The notes beneath the pieces are model-generated. The model had not been told where the DNA came from and searched no databases. It saw only the letters and a program-made list of their open reading frames with translations. A program made the translations under genes and the position numbers. This document shows positions 41,665 to 53,290 of a DNA stretch of 64,000 nt, in pieces. The number at the start of each line of letters is the position of its first letter. Within the stretch, counting starts at the first letter, position 1. The stretch comes from Rehmannia glutinosa (taxonomy: Eukaryota > Streptophyta > Magnoliopsida > Lamiales > Orobanchaceae): the NCBI GenBank assembly GCA_016081115.2, contig CM071930.1:29589641-29653640 (forward strand). Reading direction: 5' to 3'.

Positions 41665-44600
41665 ATGGATCGAAGTTGGATGAATGCAAGTCGCATAACG
41701 GATGAGTATGAGAATGGAGTTGAACAATTTTTGAAATTTGCTCAACAAAATCGAACGGAACTCGATAGAAAGTATTATTGTCCTTGTGTCAACTGTGTGA
41801 ATGGGAGACGCCATGAAGTTGACAAGATACGAGAACATCTTCTTTGTGATGGAATAAATAAGAACTACACAACATGGACATGGCATGGTGAACTGTTAGA
41901 CGTTCCAACTGAGCAAACTGATGAAGATATGGACGATCGGTTAGAGGACATGATTCGTGACGTAGGACAAGAGTCTTTTCAGCATGCACATGTGTGTGAT
42001 ACTTTGAAAAGTGACTCAAGACACCTTTGTATCCGGGTGTAAAAATTTCACCCGGTTGTCGTGATGTTGAATTTGGTTAATTTGAAGGCAAGAAATGGGT
42101 GGAGCGATAAAAGCTTCACCGAATTGCTTGAGTTGTTAAAGGAAATGTTTCGAAAATAACACATTGCCGAACCGTAACTATGAGGCGAAGAAGATATTGT
42201 GTCCAATGGGTATGGAGTATAAGAAAATACACGCGTGTGCCTAATGATTGCATATTGTACGAAAAAGAGTATGAAGCATTGCGTAAGTGCCCCAGTGTGT
42301 GGGGTATCACGGTACAAAATCAAGTATGGTGATTGTACTATTGATGAGAGCACAAAACAAGGTTCCCTGAAGGTGTTATGGTATCTTCCAATAATTCCAA
42401 GGTTTAAGCGATTGTTTGCTAATGCAAATGATGCAATGAACCTTACATGGCATGCAAATGCGAGAAAATGTGATGGACAACTTCGTCATCCGCCGATTCT
42501 CCACAAAGGTGGAAGAAAATTGACAATTCATTTCCGTTTTTGGGAGTGAGGCAAGAAACCTTAGGCTTGGACTTGCTACGAGATGGAATGAATCCATTTG
42601 GTAGCTTAAACAAGAACTACGCTTCATGGCCTGCTTACGCTCATAATTTACAACCTACCTCATTATTTGTGTATGAAACGAAAATATATGATGTTGTCTA
42701 TGATGATTTCGCCCAAAACAGCCAGAAATGACATAGATGTTTATTTAAGTCCTTTGATTGAAGACTTGAGGATGTTGTGGGAGGAAGGGGTTGATGTGTT
42801 TGATGAGTATCGTCAAAGACGCGGTTTCAAGATGCGTGCATTGTTATTCTCACCATTAATGACTTTCCAAAGATATGGAAACTTGAGCGGGTATAGTGTT
42901 AAAGGGCATCACGCATGCCCTATATGTGAAGAAAACACATGCCACATACAATTGAAACATGGAAAAAGACTGTTTACAATAGACATCGGATATTTCTCGA
43001 GCTAATCACCCATATCGTAGATTGAAAAAGCTTTTAATGGATTTCGGGAGGATGGAATTGCGCCAACACCCTTAATCGGGTGAGGAGGTTTATGATCGAG
43101 TGAAGGACATCAATACTATCTTTGGAAAGACCCAAAAGAAGGCAACGGAGAAGAACATTTGGAAGAAGAGGTCGATATTCTTTGATCTTCCATACTGGTG
43201 CGATCTAGATGTTAGACATTGTATAGATGTTATGCATGTGGAGAAAAATGTGTGTGATAGTGTAATCGAACACTTCTCAACATTAAAGGCAAGACAAAGG
43301 ATGGTGTGAAAGCTCGTCAAGATCTGCTTGATATGGGTATACGTCCGATTACATCCACAATCGCAGGTAAACGGACATATTTGCCCCAAAGATGTCATAC
43401 TTTGTCAAAAAAAGAGAGAACAAGTTTTTGCCAATGTCTACGGGGCATGAAAGTGCCACAAGGATACTCGTCAAATGTTAAGCGCCTTGTGTCAATGCAA
43501 GATTTGAAATTAGTTGGCTTAAAGTCTCATGATTGTCACACATTAATGCAACAACTTCTACCAGGTGGCTATACGTGACATCTTGCCTAAGAATGTGAGA
43601 CATGCCGTAACTCGTTTATGCTCATTCTTCAATGTTATATGTAGCAAAGTCATTGACCCTCTCAAGTTAGATGAGCTGAAAATGAAGTTGCTATTATATT
43701 GTGCCAATTGGAGATGTATTTTCCTCCTTCATTTTTGACATAATGGTGCACTTAATTGTTCATTTGGTGAGGGAGATTAGATTGTGTGGCCCTGTTTTTT
43801 TTTTGAGGTGGATGTACCCGGTTGAGCGATACATGAAGATATTGAAAGGGTATACCAAGAATCCATATCGTCCAGAAGCATCTATTGTTGAAAGGTACAT
43901 TGTAGAAGAAGCTATTGAGTTTTGTAGAGACTACATGTCACAAGCACAAGCTGTAGGGCTTCCCAAGACTTGCCACGAGGAAAGATGTGGAGGTAAGGGT
44001 ACACGGCGTGAAAGTTCAAACCAAGGGTCGAAGAAAGTGCTTCAAGCACATTTGTATATATTGAACAACACTGATGAGGTTCTCCCTTACTTGTCTACTC
44101 ACAAAACACTTGTGAAGACAAATAAAATGGTTGTTGAACGAGCATAACAAGACTTTCTTGAAGTGGTTTAAAGAAAACATTGATCATGATGATAGTGCTT
44201 CGATACATTAAAATGGCTAGCAAATGGGCCTAAGTTTGATGTCATAACTTGGAGTGGATACGATATCAATAAGTATTCATTCTACACAAAGTCACAAGAT
44301 GACAAGAGTCTTTGTTCAAAACAAAGGGGTTACACTTCAGTGAGTCCATGCATTTTTCTAGTTCAAAAGATAAAAACCCGTTGTGGCATCCATAAGTTAC
44401 TTTGGAGTCATTGAAGACATTTGGGAGATTGATTATGTAAAATTTAGAGTGCCTGTTTTTAAGTGTAAGTGGATTGATAATAACACCGGTGTGCAAATCG
44501 ATGAATTGGGATTTACGTTGGTGGACCTTCACAAGGTAGCTTATAAGACGAGCCTTTCATTATGGCATACCAAGCAAAACAAGTTTTTTACGTCAATGAT

Positions 44601-44817
44601 CCATGTAATGAAAGGTGGTCGAGTGGTTCTTCGGGTAGAAGCATGGATGGTGCTCATCAAATTGATGAATCAACACTTGATAATTGTGAGACTCTTTCTT
44701 TCTCAACATGCATGCTTTCTATCATTGAAGAAAATGATGTGGACGACGTACATGCCACTCGTAATGATCACAATGAAGGCATATGGGAGAACGTTCATAT
44801 CTAACCACATTCAAATA
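41665..44817 (+). pseudogene. CACTA transposase TnpD (transposase-21 family), frameshifted
   Basis: Starts at Met 41665 'MDRSWMNASRITDEYENGVE' (transposase-associated domain, CPC..C zinc-like motif at 'YYCPCVNCVNG'). It continues through 'CILYEKEYEALRKCPS', 'WYLPIIPRFKRLF', 'DIDVYLSPLIEDLRMLWEEG', 'LSGYSVKGHHACPICEENT', 'DVRHCIDVMHVEKNVCDSVI', 'GLKSHDCHTLMQQLLPG', the DUF4218 block 'FDIMVHLIVHLVREI.LCGP', and a DUF4216-like C-terminus 'SYFGVIEDIWEIDYV'. The order is that of plant Tnp2/TnpD proteins. At least eight frame changes (near 42030, 42230, 42540, 42690, 43010, 43300, 43570, 44150) make it inactive. It would cut and join element ends. Confidence 0.92.
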
Positions 44818-45293
44818 TAAATTATAAGGTAAAGCGATTAATGTTTCAAATAATACTATTTGTAAATTAATACATCTTAAGTATCTATTGTAGAAACTTA
44901 TAATAAGAACATATTAACTACTGGGAAAAAATATCAAATTTGTTTCCTAGGCATACCAAAGTCAGATGCATTAGAATGTTAGTATGATGAAACAAGTCTT
45001 TTTTGTATTTAACTACATATATGATAGAGTTATTTTCGTGTTTACAATTGATTTAATGTATATGTTATAATTGACCTTTGTTATTTGTTTGTCTAAACAG
45101 GCACAAACTCAAGGAATCAACAAAAGCGCGTGACATTAAATAAGATAGAGAAGCAAGATTCAACATCACTTTCGGTATAAGAATCATTCAATCTGCTATT
45201 TTTTATTCGAATTCACATGTTTTACAACTATTAGACATATTTTATTCGAATCAATGATGAATCCCTTTTAAATATTTTACAACTATTAGGCAC

Positions 45294-48250
45294 ATGGCCA
45301 CTCCATCCAGCTCCCATTCCACTAGGTCTCCTCCCGGCTCCCCTCCTTCACAGACTACATCGAAGAGGACTAGACGAACTACACGGTGTCGAGATATGAC
45401 CAGTCGCCGCATGGGTGGGAGTAAGCTACCCCACGATTTTGATAGTATCACTGGAAAAACTGAAAGGTTACATCAAGTGAAGTTAAGCACTTATCTGGGG
45501 ACCCTTGCTCGAGACAAGGTTTCTATTTTATATTCTACATGGCGGCATGTACCGGAGGTTGATAAGAATATGATTTGGCAAGATGTTTTGGTATTTCCAT
45601 TAAGCCCTCCATGTTATAGTTTTTTCAGGTATTTAAATATATTCTTACTTTTCACTAATTCTTCAATTTAAATTTATAATGTAGACCAATTTTGATATTG
45701 CGAATACGAATGTGTTGAAGAAGGGGTCACTTTCATCTGTGGGGCTAAAATTTAGGCAACATAAGTCATATTTGACAAGGATGTACGTATACGGGAAATA
45801 TAAACACCTATCTCCTTGTGAGACTTATAATATCCCGCCAGATACATGGAATGAATTCAAACAGAGCCGGGTGGACCCAACTTGGAAAGTAAGTTTGGGT
45901 TATTATTTTTAAATTATCATTATATCTCATCGTGGTTGAAGTTTTCAGAAATTAATTATTTGTTATCTATCACAGGAAAAAAGAAAAAAAGCACAAAATA
46001 TTCAGGCAATGAACACCACCCCACACGCTATGTCTCGTGGTGGTTATGCATTGCTAAAGGAGAACGTCATGGCAGATAAGCTGAAGAAACGCATGGAGGA
46101 AGCATCACAATCTGGTGTTGATATAGATGTTGATCCTCCGTCTTCTCCCGAACGCCATTATTTGTGGAAGTTGGGCCGCACAAAAAAATCTGGTGAAATG
46201 ACATCAGAAGCATCATACCGTTGCTCGCTCGAGGATTGTAAGTTTTTAAATTTCATTGAAGTTATAATTAATTGTAACAATAATTACAAATCATTTTATA
46301 AGTTTCTCTTTTGTTGGTTGTAGGATCAGTTGGAGGAGCAATCCACACAGGGTTCTTTCGTTCCCCATGGACGCCGGGATATACCGACTATCGCCATTGG
46401 GCGGCGTGAGCACCCAGTCGTGTTCGTCTTCTTTGGATTTGGAGTGGGGATTCGAGATTACTTTGGAGCACCTATACGTCGACCACCACATTATCATCAG
46501 TCGGCCAAAGATTTGGAGCATCTAAGAAAGCAAATTACAATTGATGTCACGAGATGTTCATGAAGCAATTCGCCCCGCACTAGAATCTTTAGGTGTTACT
46601 TCTCGTGCCCCGATTGTGCCGGATGCACTGTTGTTGGGCGAGTCAAGTACAAAGGGTAGTTGTATAGTCATTCGATCCATCTCGAGGAGGAGGCTCATAC
46701 GATATGTCGATCGGTGTGGGTTATATGTCGACGAGACTCCTCCCCGCCTAGTGGCCTTTGGGAAAGTGCATGAGGGGGTTCAACCATACACGGTGTGGCT
46801 TTGATGACTATTTGGTGAGGGTGGTGGTTGAGGATGTTCGAGATGTCGATGCACCGGTCCGGTGCCCACCGCCGAGGTCGCTTAGTGAGAGAGGCCTTAG
46901 GTGGTTTTATTGCATGGCCAAGACATCTTGTGAGAACTGTTTCAACAAAGGTATTCCTTTATGTTTGTCTTTTATCTACATAACAATTGAATATACTAAA
47001 ATGTAGTACTTGTACACTAATATTACATTTTTTAGGATATCGAGCGACCTAAGAAACGGTTCCACTGCGCGATACGTCAAAACCCGTAGATCCCATTTTT
47101 GCATTACTTAGCATTGCCCACTTACTTTATGATAATCCGTTGAAAGTCACTTGGGATGCGTCTGTATTTGGCGTGGATAATGATATCCCACTATACATTA
47201 ACCATCAAGAAATTCTGAAATTATTCGGGGGAATGTGTATCCGAGCATCTCGAGGTTATACAATTATGGATCATGTAAGTATATTTTCAATTTTAGGTGT
47301 AGCTCCATAATACAATTACTTTTGTTATTACATTCATTGATTTATAGTTAATATTTTACTTTTTTGAACATGTTAGGTTCATTAATAAATTAAGTATCGA
47401 GTCAAGGAATGATGGTGTGTATGGATTTCTTGAGCCTCAATCCATACAAAAGTCGGGAAATAAGAAAGAAGAATCCATACGATACATTCTAAGACATATC
47501 CGAATTCAAGAAAGCATATTTACTTAGGAGCTTACATCAATTAGTAAGTACAACTCATATTTTTGCCTTAAAAAATAAAAAACACTAAATTTAATCAATA
47601 AATTTATTCTAATGCGATCAACACTGCAACTCTTTCTAATTTGTCCTAAGGACAATGTTGTGGTGTGGTTGTGTTCGCTACACAAAAAGCCCGATTCGAC
47701 ATCAAATTCATAATACAAAGGTAAGTTTACTTTGGGCTTTACATTGTATGTTTTGATCTTACAAATTAATTAATATAATTAATGTTTCCTTTAAATAGTC
47801 TTTGTGACCCCATCTAATAAGTTGGATGGAAAGTCCACAAGTAAATCGAAGAGCCTTCAATGGATTTTTCCCAAAGTAAGTAATTTACAACTTTGAATAT
47901 CCAAAACCATATTTTATTAGTTTCTACAATAATTATGTCATATATGTAATTAAATTTCATTATTGATTTTGAAGTGTAATAAACAACATGGAGACTATGA
48001 ATGTGGATATTACATAATGCATTGGATGTGGACCATAGTCCGGGCGGGTATTAGAGATAATTGGAATGAGGTAATATAGTTTTTTATTTTAACACGTTAG
48101 ATTACTCATAGTGTTTATTATTTATTGTGTTAATTATGTACTATTTGATGCAGATATTTAGTGATCCCAAGCAATGTCCGAAAAAGCGACATTAAAGAAG
48201 TTCGGGCTAGTTGGGCAAAATACTTTTTGGAAGTCGAAAATCTATCATTG
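45294..48250 (+). pseudogene. CACTA second ORF: TnpA-like (transposase-24) with C-terminal Ulp1-like protease
   Basis: From Met 45294 ('MATPSSSHSTRSPPGSPPSQ') a Ser/Pro-rich head, then 'IWQDVLVF', 'LKFRQHKSYLTRMYV', 'PPDTWNEFKQSRVDPTWK', 'MSRGGYALLKENVM' as in the plant transposase-24 family. Plausible introns: 45889-45975 and 46239-46323. After a frameshift near 46790 the 'CPPPRSLSERGLRWFYCMAK' segment is followed by degraded sequence and, at about 47975-48070, 'KCNKQHGDYECGYYIMHWM'. That is the Gln/Cys end of a C48 (Ulp1) cysteine protease, with the expected catalytic Cys present. Many stops from 47050 onward. The pairing of DNA-binding and Ulp1 parts is common in plant CACTA elements. Confidence 0.8.
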
Positions 48251-49424
48251 GATACTTAGGGTAGCTCTGATTGTGGAAGGTAGTCTCGAAATACTTTGTT
48301 GTTTCTCCTTTTCTCCTTTTTCACCCTTTCCCTTTTAAGTGTCAAATCTCTACGTGTCTTTGGATTTTATGGATTTGGTGTTCTGCACCTTATTCATATT
48401 ATATATTGGCATGTAACTATTGTCAGTCTGATTTGGATTATATGGATTGGTGTTGTACACTTGGATCATATTATATGGCATGTAATTGTTGCATTGAAAT
48501 GGCTTTTGTTGGTTATGGTTCAATGATGGGAAATTTCTGGTTATAGTTCTAGTTAAAAGAATGTTTTTCTGTTTCACATAGGACATGGAGGATTTCTGAT
48601 GTTTCTCCTCCTCTGGCACCATAACCACTGTCCCAAGGTCTCCAACATTTTGTCACCAATCACACTATTTGTACAAAGTACTGACAAATATAATAATTCT
48701 CAGTCCTGCTTCTAGGATTTTCTGGAACTTCATTCGGTTTTTTGGTTTTTCTTGACTCGATTTTGGTTTTTTGCATCTAAAATTCGTTTTTTCATTTCTT
48801 ATTAAGGTATTACTGTGACTACTACGACACTTACCTGACGCACAATCCGTGAGTTATATTCCTTGACCCATTTTAACTGTTTGACTCGTTTCTTGCTGTC
48901 CGTGAATTATGTTTTATGTTTAGCTAATTATCTGAGAAATATATGCTTGTTGGGATAAATGCATTGGCTGGGTGGATCAATTGAGGGTTTCCTATTATTT
49001 GATAAAATGTGGAGAGTTTCCCATTTGTTCTACTGCACTCTTGTTCAAGGGTTATTATTTGTTGATTTGTTGTTGTTTTCTACCTGGGAATTGGTTCTTT
49101 CTCGAGCATATCATGATATTTTTTGACAAGATATATATAATATATATATTAAAAAAATAGTTTTTTAATCATCATATCAATCAAATTTCTTATTTAATGA
49201 AATTATACAAATCTTCATAGATTGCCTGTCAATGTTTGAGGAATCTCCAACAAATTTTATTGCAATACGATTGTAATTTGATCCCCTGAGCTCTGTTATG
49301 CAGATTATAAATGATAAGTGGTCATTGTCAATTTATTCATAAATTCCTATTTCATTCTGTTACACTCAATTGTTTAATAGTTAAGCATCTTTTTGTTGTT
49401 TAATTTGGAACCTTTGATAACAGA
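48251..49424. other. CACTA interior without a recognised gene
   Basis: T-rich DNA with only short ORFs. Given the haemoglobin exons that follow directly at 49425, part of it could be introns of that captured gene. I see no repeat or motif beyond that. Confidence 0.45.
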
Positions 49425-49575
49425 GTTTAAGACGACGAGGAAGAATGGTTCAGATCAATTTTTGCAAATTCCAAAAAAGCAAGATGCCATTCAAAACCAA
49501 TACGAGTTCTTTGTACAAAGAATGGGAGGGCCTCCACTATACAACCAAAGAAGGTATCAAGACAGAACCATAATA
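49425..49575 (+). pseudogene. GLB3: Captured exon(s) of plant truncated (2-on-2) haemoglobin
   Basis: Two overlapping frames together give 'DDEEEWFRSIFANSKK' (49432-49479) and 'QDAIQNQYEFFVQRMGGPPL' onward to 'YNQRR' (49480-49557). These are diagnostic of the class III plant haemoglobin, an oxygen-binding 2-on-2 globin. The residue before 'DDEEE' is a stop (TAA where the family has Tyr), and one base has been lost after 'ANSKK'. After 'YNQRR' the similarity ends at 'YQDRTI', where the family has a 'GHPALIG' segment. So only a fragment was captured and it is dead. It lies ~0.4 kb from the right subterminal repeats of the CACTA element. Confidence 0.85.
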
Positions 49576-49965
49576 GTATTGATAAGCTGCATTCTCAACC
49601 TTTAATCTGGAGATTGTTTCAACATTTTCTGAGAAGATGATGAATTGAATCGTCGGCGCAGAATATTGTTTTTGGGACATTTTTCATGTATTGGAATGAT
49701 ATGCTTTGGTATGATTGTAACTTTTCGGGATATGCAATTACTAGAATCCTTTTTTGTGTCATATTTGTATGTAATTTTCATTAATGGAGAAATTAAACTT
49801 ATGTAGGTTGTTGAATGTGGTGGGAACATCTTTTGTTGTGTGTATTTGATTGGTTGGATTTGTGTCACGTTGTTCTTTTGCTTTATGGAATTTCGTGTTT
49901 TATTTTGATGTATGAAATTGCGATTGGTTTCCGTTTTATAAAACAGGTTTAAAAAAAAATGAAAA
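49576..49965. other. CACTA 3' interior
   Basis: T-rich, no gene. It includes long runs typical of a transcript 3' end but no clear polyadenylation evidence. Confidence 0.4.
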
Positions 49966-50295
49966 TATTACATCGGTTTGTAATACAAACCGATGTAATA
50001 GACTAAATATTTACATCGGTTTATATATAGCCGATGTAACAAGTGGAAATGTCTACATCGATTTCTACAAAGAAACGATGTAAAGGGTTCCTTTTTGTTT
50101 ATATTTACATCGGTTGTGGAAAGTAACCGATGTAAATTACTCCACTGTTTACATCGGTTTCTTTTACCGATGTAAAAATAATTTCCTACATCGGTTCTCT
50201 AACCGATGTAAAAAAGGTGCCTTTTCACACTACGCTGGTTTCTACATCGGTTGAAAAACCGATGTAAAATGTGTAAAATAACCGATGTAAAAGGC
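49966..50295. repeat. Right subterminal hairpins of the CACTA element (7 and a half)
   Basis: Seven ACATCGGTT...AACCGATGT inverted pairs in 330 bp plus a final single AACCGATGT arm next to the end. Two pairs have one altered arm (ACATCGATT; AAACGATGT). The right side has more than twice as many as the left, a usual CACTA asymmetry. Confidence 0.9.
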
Positions 50296-50311
50296 CTGTT
50301 TTGTAGTAGTG

Positions 50312-50882
50312 AGTGTTTTACCTATTGTCTATGATAACATTTTTTGACTATTAGCTAACATTTTTTGTGTGTTACTTTATGTCACTTATGTTTATGTATG
50401 TTAGAAATATAATAAAGTTTAATATGATATTTTAAAATCATCGAAAGCTATTCTTTTAGTCCATTAAATATTAATTACAAGAAATTAATGTAACTGAATT
50501 ATATTTTTAACAAGGTAACTAACCTTTTTTCAAACCATTATTTGGTGATGACCAAAAAGTATCACACATATACTATCAAGTAATTCCAGTTCATTCTCAT
50601 CATCTATTAATTTTTTTTTTGAGGGAACGTCATCTATTAATTAACTAACCATGAAATCGGCGAATATTATGTAATCGATCATTCAGTAGGGTAAATGGGG
50701 TATGTGTATCATACAATGACTTTCGTTCTCCCAATAATCCATCAATATGCACAATCAAAATATTTATGTACTATAAAATGATTCATTATTCATCATAAAA
50801 ATCTGTTTGATGTTCATTTAATAAGCAAAACATTACGTGTTGTGGGCAAAAACATAATTTAATAATAATAATAATAATAATA

Positions 50883-50921
<39 letters not shown>

Positions 50922-50977
50922 TATTTAATCGTTGGGCCACATATAAAATCATCTGGCCCACGAAACTTGGATTCGAC
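50312..50977. mobile_element. Continuation and centre of the split inverted-repeat element
   Basis: 50312-50420 continues the left arm (GTTTTACCTATTGTCTATGATAAC matches, inverted, 51030-51060). From 50420 to 50977 is the unpaired centre: AT-rich, no ORF, with a microsatellite at 50861-50922. Confidence 0.6.
50861..50922. repeat. (AAT)n(ATT)n palindromic microsatellite
   Basis: Seven or so AAT units followed by about 14 ATT units; the two halves are complementary, so it can fold into a cruciform. Confidence 0.95.
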
Positions 50978-52330
50978 CACTACAATATAATGATATTAGG
51001 TAACAATAAAAAAATGTTACCTAATGGCCATAAAATGTTACTATAGACAATAGGTAACACTTTTATGGTGATGCACTTGCCCGTGCTACCTATAGTCTAA
51101 GGTATCACGTTTATTAGCTTTTAGTGACACTTTTTCTAAGTGTTACTGGTAACATATTGAATCAATATTTCTAATTAAAGTATTACATATGAATCTTATG
51201 TAACACTTTTTGTAACACTTTTAAAAAATACTTCTATAGTGCATATGAATCTTATGTAACACTTTTTTGTAGCACTTCGTCGAAATACTGTTTTCTACCA
51301 CTAAGTAGATTCGAACCCACGACCTGTTGTGTGTGTAAGTGTTTACAATTTGCCACTAAACTAAGTTGATTCTTATTACAACTTTTGCTAATTTGTTTTG
51401 TATATACACACATATATATATATGTATATTAAAATTGTATAAAAATTATATTATATGTATATAATAATATATTTTATATAATAAAGATTATTAAATTATA
51501 TAATATATTATATAATACATATATTATATAATATATGTATTAAATTATATTATACATCGTATATATCAAATTATATTATATGGTATATAGTTTGAAAATC
51601 ATATTATTCTATATATTAAAGGACACAAAAATAAAAATATATAAAATGAATTTATCGATCGAACAATATTCAATCGATAAAACAAAATATATATAAAAAA
51701 TAAAATTAATTTACCGACAGATAAAAAAATTCTAACAATAAAAAAACTAAATAAATAATAAATAATCAAAAAAATAATTTACCAATGGAAAAAATTCCTA
51801 AGTAACTACTTAGAACATCAATTTTCATTTAGTCAAAATTAAAAAAAAAATAAATAATAATGATAGAATATATACATGTGCATTTTTCGTCGGTTATTAT
51901 GACGAAATTAATTAACTCCGTGAAAAATAAAAAAATAATAGCAATACTAAAATACATTATAAAAAGAAAACAATAATTCCGTAAAAAAAAAGAGTAATGA
52001 TGTTTACAATTTTTAGGTTTTGTGATTTTTTTTGTGTTCACCTATTTTGTGACATCAATTAATTAAATAAATCATTCACATGATTTAATGATAGTTATAT
52101 AATTTTGTGTTACTAAAATATAGCCTAAAAAATATTACAATTAATAAAATATAGTGTTGCCAAAAGTGCTTCTTAAATAAAGTGATACATATTTGCGTTA
52201 CAAAAGAAATAACAAAAAAAGTGATGATTACAAAAGTATTACTTATTTAAAAGTATTACATATAAGCGTTACATAATGATAAGGTGCTACAAAAGTGTTA
52301 CATAAATATTATAATGTAAAAGTTACAAAC
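50978..52330. mobile_element. Right arm of the AT-rich inverted-repeat element
   Basis: Starts CACTACAATATAATGATATT (a CACTA-like terminus) followed by AGGTAACA words, then the inverted homologue of 36595-37109. The tRNA-like block is at 51308-51363 and AACAAAAAAAGTGATGATTA at 52211-52230. Between 51400 and 52100 is a TATA-rich stretch absent from the left arm, so this arm is longer. No credible ORF. Confidence 0.65.
51308..51363 (-). repeat. tRNA-like Pol III box A/box B module, right arm
   Basis: On minus, TAGTTTAGTGG (51363-51353) fits box A and GTTCGAATC (51316-51308) fits box B exactly. The segment between ('CAAATTGTAAACACTTACAC') is the inverted homologue of the left-arm module. No cloverleaf can be completed, so it is tRNA-derived, not a tRNA gene. 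Confidence 0.55.
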
Positions 52331-53104
52331 ATGTGTTACATATGCACCTTATGTAAAAAATGCTACAAAAATATTCGCACCTATAAATATAGCACACATC
52401 TTAATTTCATAAGCTTTCGGATACTTTTGAAAGTATTTGTTGCGAGTCTATTTTCAGTTAAGCATCGCCTCTTGTTGGTGGATCTTCTCTATGATAAACA
52501 TAATTTAATTTCAAAATCGATCCCTTTACCAATCACCATGCCCATGCCCTCATGAGCCTCCATAAGCCACAAACGATACAGAGCAACAATTAAATTAAAA
52601 AGAAAAAGATGAATTAATCTCATGCCAATTAATCATTATGTTCAAGATGTGTTCGCCAAACCTCGGTACTCAACGAACCATGCATGATTATTATGAATTG
52701 CAACATGAAATTAATCGTCGCAAACCCAACATTCGGTGGAGGTCGTGGATCTATGATCTATTGTATGATTTTAAAATATTAATATATATTATTCTTATCG
52801 ATTTAACATATTATTTAAGAATTCATATGTGCATCTTCTATTTTCAAAATCTAAAATTATAGATATATTTGTTACTTTTTACAATTAAAGCATAAAAAAA
52901 TTATTAGTTTTATAATATTATAATATTTTTAGGATTGCTTTTTTTTTTTTTTATAAACAATATGATTGTATATGTAACATTCACATGTACATAAATACTG
53001 TTGTAATAATAAATAAAAAAATATCAACAAGTTGTACGACTAAGCACAACCATGCCATCAAATCTACAAAATGTCGTCCTTGGTAACAACTTGCAAACAA
53101 TTAG
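52331..53104. other. AT-rich DNA without recognised features
   Basis: Only short ORFs, none with a recognisable motif. A poly-T run lies near 52938-52952. It separates the inverted-repeat element from the copia element to the right. Confidence 0.5.
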
Positions 53105-53290
53105 GAAAAATTGATACCACATTGTTATGAACCAGGATAAAGGATGTAAATCTTCATTATGAACTGAGATTGAAAGCTTGATTCACAGATAGGGTTGTAT
53201 ACAATTATATATTGGAATTACAAAGCTGAAGAGTAGCTAACAACTTAATAAAATGAGCTAACCACTAAAACTACCATAACTAACGGACTG
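53105..53290 (-). repeat. Short copia LTR remnant with PBS-like flank
   Basis: On minus, after the RNase H end there is CCATGGGAGCATATTAGAG (weak PPT GGGAGC), then ~160 bp with the composition of a short copia LTR, ending TTCATAACA followed by TGTGGTATCAATTT. TGGTATCA is the core of the tRNA-Met PBS. No second LTR is available to confirm the limits. Confidence 0.4.

Larger units (their letters stand above)
37110..50311 (+). mobile_element. CACTA (En/Spm) DNA transposon, 13.2 kb, complete ends
   Basis: Left end CACTACTACACAAAAGGG at 37110; right end, read inverted from 50311, CACTACTACAAAACAGGCC. Both are flanked by the 3-bp target duplication AGT (37107-37109 and 50312-50314), the size expected for CACTA elements. 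It carries subterminal hairpin repeats at both ends, a decayed TnpD transposase, a second ORF with a Ulp1-like protease, and host gene fragments. The flanking sequence joins perfectly when the element is removed, so the boundaries are firm. Confidence 0.95.

Noticed and set aside
48271..48628. ORFs on both strands with membrane-like composition
   Set aside because: T-rich non-coding DNA; no family motif and no start context.
51308..51363. A functional tRNA gene
   Set aside because: Box A and B are present but no acceptor or anticodon stem can be formed.
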